This document shows positions 12,092 to 22,010 of a stretch of DNA of 64,000 bases, in pieces (position 1 is the stretch's first letter; each line of letters starts with the position of its first letter). The stretch lies in NCBI GenBank assembly GCA_029204225.1, contig CM055095.1, forward strand, positions 53,600,752 to 53,664,751. The letters are read 5' to 3'. The notes under the pieces are model-generated. The model saw only the letters and a list, made by a program, of their open reading frames with translations. It was not told where the DNA came from and did no database searches. This DNA is from Diphasiastrum complanatum (lineage: Eukaryota > Streptophyta > Lycopodiopsida > Lycopodiales > Lycopodiaceae). The position numbers and the translations under genes are program-made.

Positions 12092-12265
12092 ATCAATGCT
12101 CCATTTCCATTGATTGTACTCTTTCTCTCGTTGCTAATGCAATTCCATTGTGATCTCATTGTTTCTAGCTTTCTATAAATATGCTATCATGAATGTCTTG
12201 CCATCTTCTTGCTTCTAGCTTTACTTCATTGCTATTGCTATTAGTTTGGGATTTGGCACATCAAA
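12092..12265 (+). repeat. Partial LTR (last 174 bp)
   Basis: This matches the right part of the 10892-11437 LTR from AATCAATGCTCC onward. The terminal CATGACA has decayed to CATCAAA. The left part of the LTR is missing. Confidence 0.88.
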
Positions 12266-12270
12266 TTTCT

Positions 12271-12282
12271 TGGTATCAGAGC
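12271..12282 (+). other. Primer-binding site (tRNA-iMet)
   Basis: TGGTATCAGAGC followed by ATAGATCC, 5 bp after the LTR end. Confidence 0.9.
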
Positions 12283-12970
12283 ATAGATCCATGATTCATG
12301 ATGATTCTATGTGAAGATCATTAGATTTGAGGAGTTTATTGTTTTTGTAGCTTTCTTTTTGCTAATTTCTAACTTTGAGTTTTTTAGGTCTGTTCAGACC
12401 AACTTTTGTCATTCAATTTGGTTTCTCATTATTAATTTGATTCATAGCTTTGTAGAGATTTGTTTTAGCTTTCTTTTTAACCAATTTTTAAGGCATTTGG
12501 ATAAGATATGCAAAAGTTATTGCACTTTTCTCAAAAGCTATCAAAATAGGTGACTAGAATTTTGCTTTCACTTGATTTGAATTTTTCAGATTCGATCTGA
12601 GTTTTTATTACAAGTTTCTTTACATAGGATTTTAGAGCATTTTTTGACTTTGATCTGATCCATATGGCAGATCATTTGGATTAGTATCCAAAAACGTATG
12701 ACAAATCTTGATTTGTAGCTCTAGTTTTGCTAGTTTTTCTTTCTTCAAAGTTTTCAACCCTGTTCTGTGATTGATTCTACCTATCAAATCACCTTCAATC
12801 ATTGATCTGATCAAATTAGTGGAGATGGGTTAGAATTGCCAAAATTTTGAAAACTTTTTGTGGATTTTTTTTCAAGTGAGAGAGAAGCACTTCAACGCTT
12901 CAACTCTGAAGTTTTGTTTCCCTTGTAATTTTTTTTCGAATTCTTCATTTTGAAATTGAATTAAAATAAA

Positions 12971-13040
12971 ACCTAAACAGACCTAACCCGAAATACTTAC
13001 AACCCTAACCTAACCCTATCCTAACCCTAAAGCCAAACCT
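12971..13040. repeat. Degenerate telomere-like CCCTAA repeats
   Basis: Runs such as ACCCTAACCTAACCCTATCC and CTAACCCTAA sit in the element leader. The reverse-strand counterpart is at 32911-32980 in the 29-33.6 kb copy, so the block belongs to the element family and does not mark a chromosome end. The 39.6-kb copy lacks it. Confidence 0.75.
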
Positions 13041-13555
13041 AAATCTACTCTAATCTTCACACTACCTCAACTCTCTCTCTCCACACTCAGTTTACTACCC
13101 TCTCGATTACTTGGCTACTTTCCTCTCTCTCGACTACTTTTGACTTGGCTCGATTTGGCTCTACAGCTGCTTGTTGAGGATCAACGAAGTTACGAGTTAC
13201 ATGCAGTTGTAATAGAGAAGTCAGTGAGTTAGAATTTTTGTTGATTTTGAAACATAATTGGAGACGTGCACAAATTGGCCAAGCTTGACACTGACAAGAA
13301 TTACATTCAGACACATTACAATGATATGTTTAGAGGTGGGGTAGTAGTATGTAGTTCAAATGTAACATTTGAATGCTTGTTGGAGATCCCCTCGAGCTAA
13401 GTGAATCAGCAAACTCTGATCTATCCACATTGTGCTTTTTGGTGGAAGAACAGACTCCCACAACAAAGATCAACTCGTTTAAACATTTATTCTCAGTGCA
13501 TGCCAGCACATGTTCTCTAATAATTCATACCACAAGCCCATGCTGACAAATAAGC

Positions 13556-13900
13556 TCAATGGATTATGCCACCAACATCTCGATACTGCTTGTGCACAAT
13601 CTTTTTAAATTCCTCCTGGTTGTTCCAAAGTGTTGTTGCATTATTATTCAATGGGCTGTCATTGTTGGTTTCTCCAAGAAGGCTCTGAATTAAAGAAAGA
13701 ACAGTTTTGATGTCGTATGCAGAAGACCATTTATCCTAAAGAATGTTCAGACAAAGCAACACAGCTGAAGTAGAGGAGCAGCGAGCTATTGCGCTGTAAG
13801 AGTCTCTTCGTTCAAAATTGAAACCACAGATGTAAAGCAGATTCAAAATATCCCTCCAAAGCATGATCCATCAAATTCTACACTGGCATGGAGAAAGCGA
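13556..13900 (-). pseudogene. E2-C type ubiquitin-conjugating enzyme fragment (UBC19/20-like), copy in element 2
   Basis: On the minus strand this encodes the C-terminal part of a plant E2 of the UBC19/UBC20 (E2-C, UBCH10-like) group. Those proteins charge and deliver ubiquitin for the anaphase-promoting complex. The active-site segment reads LLCLNIL-stop-DKWSS, so the catalytic Cys codon (TGT) is kept here, but the next segment carries a stop (CAG to TAG). The LLGEP and SPLN regions follow, ending at a TGA (13556-13558). Only about 65 C-terminal codons are recognisable. Upstream sequence to 13900 is shared with the other copies but does not match the E2 fold. It is antisense to the retroelement that carries it. 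It is a fossil and is not expected to make enzyme. Confidence 0.85.
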
Positions 13901-13904
13901 GATC

Positions 13905-14225
13905 CAAATACCATCTCTCCTCCGGTTGAGTTCCTTCTCTCTCTACCCCTTCTCTCTCCTCTGGTCGAGATCTCTCTCCCTCTACCCCTTCTCTCTCCTT
14001 CAGTCGAGATCTCTCCCCTCTACCCCTTCTCTCTCCTTCGGTCGAGATCTCTCTGTAGCCATTCTCTCTCCTTTGGTCAAGATCTCTCTCTCTCTCTCTC
14101 TACCCCTTCTCTCTCCTTCGGTCAAGATCTCTCTCTCTCCACCCCTTCTCTCTCCTTCGGTCGAGATCTCTCTCTCTCTCTACCCCTTCTCAGTCCTTCG
14201 GTCGAGATCACTCTCTCTCTAAACT
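13905..14225. repeat. Pyrimidine minisatellite
   Basis: Tandem units of about 36-45 bp are built from CCTTCGGTCGAGATCTCTCT followed by CTCTACCCCTTCTCTCT, with variable CT length. The same minisatellite flanks the E2 fragment at 31.8-32.0 kb (reversed) and 41.39-41.93 kb. Confidence 0.9.
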
Positions 14226-14911
14226 CCTCTCTTCCTTTGCTTGTCATGCCCAGCAGGCCTCCTGCGCCTCATTTACGAATATTCTTTGAGAATATTCCTT
14301 GCAGATATTTCCCAGAATATTCCTATGTTTTCACTACTCAATGTTCCAAAAAAAAACATTTGCCGACAGTTTTTGTATTTTTGACGGTTCTTTCTATTCT
14401 TCTACGGGCAAAGAATGTTTCATGAATTTCAAAAATTTATTGAATCCAATTTTCATTTTCTTTCAACTCCTTTTTCTAAGTTGTTTATTTCAATTTATTC
14501 TCATTTTGTGATTGTACATAACTTCTTTGTTTGAGTTTGGATTTCAACGAAGCAGAAACAAAAAGTGATCAAACGATGAGTTTGACATTGAGAATTTATC
14601 GAAATCTTGTAATTATTATATTTCAATCTTACTTTCTTCAAGACCCCTTTTCTTAAGTCAAAGTTTTGTGTTTTCATTTATTACTTTTGAATCCTCATAA
14701 CTTTTCCGTCTGGGCTCGGAATTGAATATTGTAAAAAGCAAAAGTGCTCAGTTTTATACGACCTACACGTTTTTGCCTTTCACTTTCACTCATCGTAGAA
14801 CTCTAAGTTTTAAGTGGGTGGAAAAAAGAGCATTTTAGCTATTTATCAAAGTCCATTGCACATAAACTTCAGCTTACTATATCTTAACTTACCAGCCCTT
14901 CAATTGTCAAG

Positions 14912-15118
14912 ATGGATGTGGATTCTGATTTTGAGTATATAGATGATGGTGACTCTGAATATGAAGATCAATCTAACTATGATTTTGAAGATCAGTATTA
15001 TGAGTACAACGATGACGAATCCAATCATTGCAGTCAGTGCGAACAAGTGTCATATAGAGACTATTTGGAACATAATGAAACACATTTTGATGATTATGAT
15101 GATCGACAAGTTTACTAG
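14912..15118 (+). CDS. Acidic 68-aa ORF with a C2H2-like motif, upstream of gag
   Basis: This open frame of 68 codons is extremely rich in Asp, Glu and Tyr (MDVDSDFEYIDDGDSEYEDQ at the start). It contains one Cys/His cluster, CSQC-x10-HNETH, spaced much like a C2H2 zinc finger though shorter than the usual 12 residues. It starts about 40 bp after the shared leader ends and is followed at 15194 by a gag-like frame, with one stop (15116-15118) between. It may have been the N-terminus of a single Gag protein. I do not recognise the family. A role in RNA or protein binding is inference only. Confidence 0.45.
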   Translation: MDVDSDFEYIDDGDSEYEDQSNYDFEDQYYEYNDDESNHCSQCEQVSYRDYLEHNETHFDDYDDRQVY

Positions 15119-15193
15119 ATCAGTCAACATAACCCAAGTGGTGGTGTTTATAGTAGATTTCAATTAGAACGTCATCATTACCAATATCCTTAC

Positions 15194-15720
15194 ATGGACC
15201 AATCTTCTCAGGCTATGGTGGAAACAACGATGGTGCAGAGACAATATATCTTTCACAAGTTTGATGGTAGAATTGCTCATATGGATGTGAGAGTATGGCT
15301 AGAAAACAGTCACATGTATTTTCAATCACATCCAAGCAGTGACCATAACAAGATCCAATTTTCAAGAACATACCCTGATGGATCTCATATATTTGGTGGC
15401 GATATTGGATACAATGTGAAGAACCTCATGTTCTCACTAATAAATGGCCAACCTCTGTACAAAAGTGCATCAAAGAATTTACATGTACAGACCGCCAAGT
15501 ATGGCATTCTACCCAACAAACGTCTACCGTGGAGATCTATTTCAATAACTTCCATCAGATAATGGACAAATATGGTTATTCAATGGAGGAATTTAATCTA
15601 ATACACTTTGTTCTAGGCTTAAAGCCTAAGATAAGAGCTTGTTTATCTAGGGATCTACAATGCACTTTGTTTTAGGCTTAAAGTCTGAGATAAGAGCTTG
15701 TTTATCTAGGGATATACATC
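15194..15720 (+). pseudogene. Gag-like coding region of element copy 2
   Basis: The start resembles the capsid N-terminus of plant retroelement Gag (FHKFDGRIAHMDVRVWLE). After a frame change, the region holds PTSVQKCIKEF-like and VEIYFNNFHQIMDKYGYS sequence, then FNLIHFVLGLKPKIRACLSR (about 15520-15650). The pattern of aromatic residues, then I-x2-VLGLKPKIR, is typical of the C-terminal part of Retrotrans_gag domains. A 56-57-bp segment encoding the LGLKPKIRACLSRD stretch is duplicated in tandem (15603-15716). Frame breaks mean it is not functional. No pol follows. Confidence 0.65.
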
Positions 15721-16171
15721 ATGAAACTTGGATAATGTCACTATCTGACATAAGATCTCATGCTCACACCATAGAATATGAACTAAAAAGGGCCAACGCA
15801 AAGTTGCTACCGAATATTCAACACCACTAATATACACTTTGGACATACACAGGACATTAGCTTTCAACAAAGTGATGGGACAGTTACAAAATACAAATGG
15901 AAGAGTTTGAAATATGTCCATCGCTGGACATATACTATCACGCATGCTTATTTAGAACCCTCAAGAAGGCAAATGATAATGCCTTTTCAACACTGCCCAT
16001 AAAAGATGTAAAGTAAAAATTTTAGATGAGAATGCAGCTAGTGATTCATCACTATCATTAAACCATTTCTACAAAGGGATATAAACAAGTGAGATGCATC
16101 CATCATGACCAGTAAGCCGCGCTACAAAAGTATCCATTGAAAACTGCTCAGTCTATCCATCGTTAGACAAG
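15721..16171. other. Tail of element copy 2; no gene seen
   Basis: Short broken frames continue after the gag-like region to about 15.9 kb. The plus-strand element then stops and the minus-strand gypsy gene starts at 16172. No LTR or target duplication marks the junction. Confidence 0.4.
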
Positions 16172-17014
16172 TTACCATTCCATCATTGTCTTACTAGAAA
16201 TCTGACTTGAAGAATCATCCTCGACTTTTCCTTTGCCTTTATCCAATAAAGGTGGCACTTCCTTTGAATCAATCTTCCGAGGGGGATTTTCCCATTTCAG
16301 GACTGTATTATAATGTTGCTTAGCTTGTTTCTTCGTCATCGATCCTGTGATCCTGTCTTCCTTTAATATAACTGCTTTGGGCGGTTTGATTGTTGGTTCA
16401 TCAGGAACATTATGCACTCCAAATCTGGTCAGATCCATATGATTTAGAATTTGCTCATCTATAAGTTCTGCATTGCCATCATAAGTCAAGGCATGACTCA
16501 TAGGAATGAGTTCATCCTGAATCGGATCTGGTATAGGTTCCGTTGATATCCAGGCTACATTCAGCACATTTAGTGAAAACGTGATTGGTGTATCCAAAGT
16601 TTGATCTAATAATGAAATCTCGCTCAAATGATTATCTTGTTGACACATATATCCTACTGTACAGTCAATCATTGTAAGAGCTTCATTTCAATTGACCATA
16701 TCTATTTGAGAATCGTAATGAACTCCCAAATTTTTCTGTGGTCGGTCACAAGTGTGATCCGTTGTTGATGAATTGCCATCCTCTTTTTGAACCACTGGTT
16801 TGATAGTCCAAGTTGTAGGATCAATTTTAACTGCACGTTCACGATTTTCAAAAGTGATTTTTTCGGTACCCCAGTTATGAATTACTTGCGCAACTCGTAA
16901 CCATGGACGTCCCAATAGAACTCGATAAACATCAGGCGCTTCTGGTAAGTCCATCACTACGAAAGTAATGACGAATTGTACTCCTACAATCATGACAGGT
17001 ATATCTTCCACCAT
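16172..17014 (-). pseudogene. Ty3/gypsy protease C-terminus and protease-RT linker
   Basis: This continues the protease frame at 17018-17761 after one stop. It starts MVEDIPVMIVGVQF and reaches the conserved protease end VYRVLLGRPWLR near 16900, the equivalent of the ILGRPWL motif. A second stop (16685-16687) separates a 166-codon frame (MIDCTVGYMCQQDN...). That frame reads like the variable linker ahead of RT and ends with lysine-rich KGKGKVEDDSSS. RT itself is absent: the element is cut at 16172, where the gag-only element begins. Confidence 0.8.
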
Positions 17015-17017
17015 TCT

Positions 17018-17761
17018 TCATGGATGAACTGTCGTTTGATCAGCTAGCTTAATAGCAAAAGTAGCAGGTTTGATCTTTGTAAGGCCCCATTTTGCACATA
17101 GCTTTGTAGAGATCAGGTTAAGTCCTAAACCGCCATCTATCATGGCTGCTTCTTTAGGAAATTGTCTATGCTGTATCGGTAGAGTGATATTCTTTTGTTC
17201 ACTTTCCCAAATGGCTCCAACATGGAGTACTTCGTTAGATTCTTCAAATCCAGCACAAAAAAGTGGCTCTTGATGGACTTCTGGTTCTTCTTGAGCTAAC
17301 TTTTGTGCTAAGAAATTTTTTGCTTTTGGCACCAACTTCAGGAACTCTCCCAATGAAATATTGGTCTTACTACACAAAATGTTCATGAGTAGTTCTGTTT
17401 GTGGTGCTTCTGGTTCAGTCATCTTGAAGCGTTCTTCAAGATGATCTAATTGATCATTCCTATCCGTACGTAAATTTTTTGAAGGCTGCAATGGTGAAGA
17501 CCGAACTTCAGCTGTTGATTTAGCAGCTTCAGGCTCCTCTTCTTGCAGATGTTTAATCCACTGTCTCATATTCTGATATCTTTGTTTTTTAGCATTAAGA
17601 TTTGGATAGACTCCCAATGTTGTTGGTGTATCGTTCAATGGTATAGAATCAGCAGGTACTGGGTCCACTACTGATTCTTTTTGCTTCTGTGCTGTGGTGA
17701 CCACCATCAAGGGTGCACTTGGTTTATTCTGAGCTACTGGTCTTTTCCTGATTGTTATCAA
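17018..17761 (-). pseudogene. Ty3/gypsy linker and aspartic protease
   Basis: This 247-codon open frame on the minus strand holds a proline- and glutamate-rich linker, then HVGAIWESEQKNITLPIQHR and the protease active site AAMIDGGLGLNLIS (about codons 209-222). In this gypsy lineage the usual motif is I-D-G-G-S-G-V-N; here the Ser is Leu, so the enzyme may have been impaired even before the stop at 17015-17017. The layout matches the decayed element at 7.1-8.9 kb. The protease would cleave the Gag-Pol polyprotein inside the particle. Confidence 0.88.
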
Positions 17762-18451
17762 ATTTATAGGTGCTGTAGCTGGTGGTGGCTTCGGTCTTGC
17801 TGGACAGTCTTTATAGCAATGCCCATAACCACAATCACGACAGAATGGTACAAATTTTTCTTTATTTGGACATTCTACAATTCTGTGATTTTCTCCACAT
17901 GCAAAGCATCCAAGTGGTGCTCTGGTCCAATTTCTAGAAGCTTGTTGTTGAGCGGCAGCATAAATGGCATACTGTTCTGAAGATCCACCTTCCTAATCAT
18001 TACAATAGTTCCATTGCTCAGCACTTCCATAAGGTTCTGGTTCCATCAAATTGGCAGGAGGAGCGGAGTGCTTTAGTGGGACAGGTAAAGCTAAACGTTC
18101 CGGGTATCCAAGAGCAGATTGTCACGGTCTTGCTACTGGATTACCTCCATACTGTGGTTCTCGATATCCCATATGGGCATACCATTGTTGAATTATTCGA
18201 GGGTTGAAGTTGCAAAAAGCAGTCTCATGATCAGGTGAATTACACAGATGGCAAACACTGCGTTCCATTCATTTTTTCAATTGAGGACACTCATTCACTG
18301 TGTGATTTCCTGTACAAATAGAACACCAGATATTTTCCCTGGTAGGAAAAGTCTTTGCAAGATTTTCAGGTTCCTTGTTTGCTTCCCCGTGGAAATTTTC
18401 CAATGCTTTGATCTTCTCATCAAATTGCAACTGCAACTTTTTCATCTGTTT
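17762..18451 (-). pseudogene. Gag nucleocapsid region with four CCHC-like knuckles
   Basis: From high to low coordinates the knuckles are CSICTGNHTVNEC (about 18290-18330), CHLCNSPDHETAFC (about 18215-18257), CFACGENHRIVEC (about 17870-17910) and CRDCGYGHCYKDC (about 17810-17850). Three have C-x2-C-x3-H-x4-C spacing and one the classic C-x2-C-x4-H-x4-C. Such knuckles bind the element RNA during packaging. The region continues the capsid frame at 18452-19120 through a stop. Further stops fall after the first knuckle and in the spacer near 18118 and 17997. Confidence 0.85.
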
Positions 18452-19120
18452 CTACTGGTTCTTCCCAAGTTTCTTAAACTCATTGAGCATCATTTCTATA
18501 GTAGCATTGGCATTTGTTGATGCAATAGTGGTGGATGTCGTAGTAGTCTGCCCTGCTATATACAACATACTGATATTTGGCTCCTCATTTGAATCTTCAT
18601 CCTCCTCCCGAATTGCATCGTCCATAGAATTTTGCAAGAGTGCATACTCATTATGGCGTTTCAACTCACGTCTGATCCGTTTAGGTAGACCTGACAAAAA
18701 CCACATAATCATGGCATTTTCGTTAATCAGTTCAAGTTCGCATTCAGACCTAAGATGCTTCACCCGTTCAATGTAATCTCGAACTATTTTTCGCTTTCCC
18801 ATTTTAATTTTACTTAAAAGTAGGAAAGGGTCATCCATAAACTTTTGCGATTTGAACCTTGTGATAAGGGCTCGCTTAACAACCTCCCAATTTATACGCT
18901 CAGTTTTGTCTTGGTTATAGTACCAATCTTGTGCTGCGCCTGTTAAGGCCATAGGAAACAGCTTAAGTTTATCTTGAGAATAAATTTCACCATAGACTTC
19001 AAAGGATTCAGCATAGATCTGAAGAAATCTAACTGGATCTGTTAATCCATTATATCTGGGTAGATCCAAACGGGGTGCTCTTCTAACAATAATTGGATTG
19101 ACTTCCTGTGGAGCAGCCAC
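18452..19120 (-). pseudogene. Ty3/gypsy Gag capsid ORF
   Basis: This 222-codon frame starts MAAPQEVNPIIVRRAPRLDL. It contains the Retrotrans_gag pattern: LPRYNGLTDPVRFLQIYAE, MALTGAAQDWYYNQ (the A-x-W core), INWEVVKRALITRF, IVRDYIERVKHLRSEC and IMWFLSGLPKRIRRELK. The acidic tail DDAIREEDEDSNEEP precedes the knuckles. It is intact at the domain level, but stops downstream separate it from nucleocapsid and protease. The start codon is the first Met after the leader and gives the expected length for this gag. Confidence 0.9.
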
Positions 19121-20349
19121 CTTTACAAATTTAGATTAAGCAGACAATGAGATTGTATCTAGATTTTTTAATCACAACTATCTCAGATCAGATCTACTAG
19201 ATCTATTCCATTTTTCAAGAAACTGATTCTATATCATGAAAAAGTTTTTGAGATTCGATCAATCGATACTTCTCAAAAAATGATAAATATCTCAGAATCC
19301 AATTCAAAATATATCAAATTTGATCCAAATTTTGACAGAGACTTGATCTAGAAAATCAGAAACTTAAAATAGGTCTGGTGAAGGTTCACTAGGTGAAGGT
19401 TCATTAGGCGAAGATTGGCTCGACGAAGGTTCAGTAGTGCTTTTTTGGGCAAAAAAACTCTCTGAACATTTTTTTTGATGATTTCTTGGGAAATAACCTT
19501 TGCCGACCTCTCAGGTGAAAGATATGACATAGATACAATTATGGAAAAACGGGCGAAGGTTTACGACACAAGAAAATACAGTTTCTTATGGTTGGCAAGG
19601 GTAAAATTCAAGATTTCTATGATCTGATCAAGAAGAATTTTCGTCGAGCCCAAAAATAGTATTTTACTATAAATAAAATGTTGTGGAAACTCGACGAATG
19701 TTCTGGCGAAGGATCAAGAGTACTATTGGTAATTTTGCAAAAAAGTGACTTTTTTGGCAAAAATATGGCAATATGACAACTGATCCTCTGAGATCCTTCC
19801 TATTTTTGGTATTATTCTTCGTCGACCTGACATTAGATAGATCTGAATCACACATGTGCACAATGAATCGAGCGAAGGTTCTTTTTCTGTATTTTTAGGG
19901 TTTTGATGATTTTTTGGTGTTTTTTGACGGTTTTTTTAATGTTTTTGAAAATCTGTTGGGAATTAATCTTCGCCCTTCAAACTGAAGGTTTTGTGATCAA
20001 AACTGAAGGTGTATGCAACTCGACGAAGGTTTCTTGAAAGAGGGTAAAAAGTTCTAAGCTCTGATGACGCTTTTTGCCTCTTTTTGACCAAATCTAACAG
20101 ATTTGATCGATTTTTGTTATTTTCTCTGATATCTCAAATCCAAATGGATCTTCAGATTGGTGATCTAAATAGCTTTTTCTGTTTTAACAATCAGATTAGA
20201 TTTCAAACATGCAAATCCACTCAAATTAAGCAAAATCAATCCCAAACTAACCCTAAAATATAGATCTAACACTATTCATGCCACAACAAGATGCCTAATG
20301 CAAGCTAACCATCCAACAATCATGCTGCAAACTGAAAAATTGGCGTAGC
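19121..20349 (-). other. Gypsy 5' leader with recurrent CGAAGGTT words
   Basis: This is a non-coding leader between the primer-binding site and gag. It repeatedly carries CTCGACGAAGGTT or close variants (near 19420, 19690, 20021) and shorter GCGAAGG words (19408, 19553, 19705, 19871). No ORF of note is present. Confidence 0.65.
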
Positions 20350-20367
20350 TCCCCGACAACGGTGCCA
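20350..20367 (-). other. Primer-binding site of a gypsy element
   Basis: The minus strand reads TGGCACCGTTGTCGGGGA, two changes from the TGGCGCCGTTGCCGGGGA site used by many plant Ty3/gypsy elements. The exact tRNA is not certain from sequence alone. Confidence 0.75.
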
Positions 20368-20371
20368 AAAT

Positions 20372-20593
20372 TGTAGTGGATTTCTTTCCTTGCCTAACCT
20401 GAATCCAAGATCTAGTCAATCTAGCGTCATAAAGACGGAGTTAGTTGTCACGCGTAGGTTCGTTCCCATGAGAGTGATAGTTTAGTTCAGATTTCAGCAT
20501 GAATGGAAGATCTAAATCTAACTCTACATCCATTAACCCTACTCATTAACACTAAGATCCATTAACACTATGATCCACAACAAAGATAGCTTA

Positions 20594-20636
<43 letters not shown>

Positions 20637-20930
20637 ATAGAAAGTATAATAACATTCAATCTCAATAACATTCAGATTTAATAATTAGCAAAACCCAAAG
20701 AAAGCATGAGAGATGGAGAAGGGAAGAAGAAGAGTTAGTTATGCCACGTCATACTAGATGTGACCTGAAAGTAATTAATAACCTTGTGAGACCTAGACAC
20801 ACTAATTGTAGTTAGTACAAGGTTTGGGACAGTCTATGCATGTGTAGAGTATCAATAGCAATCTATGTGTAGAGAACCCATGTATAGAAACTCTATTCTA
20901 GAAGAATCTATGTATAGGAGAGTTGAGACC
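20372..20930 (-). repeat. Probable 5' LTR of the gypsy element
   Basis: The inner end is clear (TGTAGTGG on the plus strand, next to the primer site). The outer end is not identifiable; I place it tentatively before the tRNA-Met-type copia fragment. It includes a (CT)n tract at about 20594-20637. No second LTR of this family is seen for comparison. Confidence 0.5.
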
Positions 20931-20990
20931 TTGCATTACTATTTGCACAGGTGGTTCTAAGCCTTATATAAGGAGGCCAAACTCGCCCTA

Positions 20991-22010
20991 CTACTACATC
21001 ATTTGGTGGATTCATTGCCATGATCTCTCTCTACTCTCATGCTTCCTAATCCTTGGCTTGGGGGCGAAGCTTCTAGAGATTCATTGGTGGCTTCAACTTG
21101 GTTGGGAGGTTTCTCCAACAATGTGTTCTCTATTGGTTTTTCTTGTAAGCAGGATCTTGAGGAGGTATCTCTCACACATATTACAAAATCTTTCCTCATC
21201 TTCATATTTATCAGCAAGCCTAGCTAAATCAACAACAAAATTTTCAATAGTGCCCAAAGGATCAATTTTGTTTTACCGTACTCCATGTAAATTTTAACCC
21301 AATCCAAGGTATCCAAAAGGTCAATAATGTAGTGCTCTTTTGCAACACATTCAACTTGGTTAGCAATAACACAAGCATATAGTTTGAACAACATACCTTT
21401 TGCAATCAAGATATTCTTCCTTTTGATCATACAAGCATCTCCATCAAACTCAACTTTGAGGCCTTTACTTAGAAATTGACTCACACTAAGTAAATTCTTG
21501 GTAATAGATGGAATGAACAAAACATTGTCCAAATGAACATTCCTATTTGTAGAGAGAGAAATAGGAATTGTGCCAATCCCTTTGATTTCACACTCACCAT
21601 CATTGGCCATGTAGATCACCCTCTTGTCATCTCCATATGTCAACAAAGAGGTAAAATACTCTTTGTGAAAATTCAAGTGTGAACTTACTCCACTATCAAT
21701 CCACCATGGATCTAGATCTCCATCATTAGCAAGCATACATGAAAACATCACAAAAGCATCATCATTTGCATCTTGAACATCCAAACCATCCTCATCAAGA
21801 GTAAGATTACCTTGCTTGTCTCCTTGACCTCTCTTCTTCTTGTAGCACTCACTTGCAAAGCATGTCCTTTGATGCCACAATAGAAGCACTTGAGCTTTGA
21901 CCTATCTTTCTTTTTTCCATTTGAAGAAGCCTCCCCTTGATCTTGCCCTTTAGATCACTTACTTTTGCTTTTGCCCTTGATGAACATAGCCTCGAAGATG
22001 GTTCATCATT
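20991..22010 (-). pseudogene. Ty1/copia zinc knuckle and protease fragment (family E)
   Basis: On the minus strand a knuckle start, CFYCGIKGH, is frameshifted into an open 221-codon frame (21224-21889). That frame carries the copia protease active site PWWIDSGVSSHLNF, then GIGTIPISLSTNRNVHLDNV and ITKNLLSVSQFL. These match the plan of copia Gag-Pol between nucleocapsid and GAG-pre-integrase. The remaining segment to 20991 contains ARLADKYEDEERF-like sequence, possibly gag displaced by rearrangement, with several frame changes. No integrase or RT remains. Confidence 0.75.

Larger units (their letters stand above)
12092..16100 (+). mobile_element. Gag-only LTR element, copy 2 (3' end lost)
   Basis: In order it holds a truncated 5' LTR, primer-binding site, long leader, antisense E2-C gene fragment, pyrimidine minisatellite, second leader part, acidic ORF and gag-like region. 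It breaks off at about 16.1 kb, where a minus-strand gypsy element begins; no 3' LTR is present. The leader (12283-13340) matches the reversed sequence at 32.4-33.3 kb. The part after the minisatellite (14380-14850) matches 31.3-31.8 kb reversed and 41.95-42.5 kb. Confidence 0.85.

Noticed and set aside
12971-13040. A chromosome end
   Set aside because: The telomere-like units are short, degenerate and repeated at the same place in another copy of the element on the other strand.
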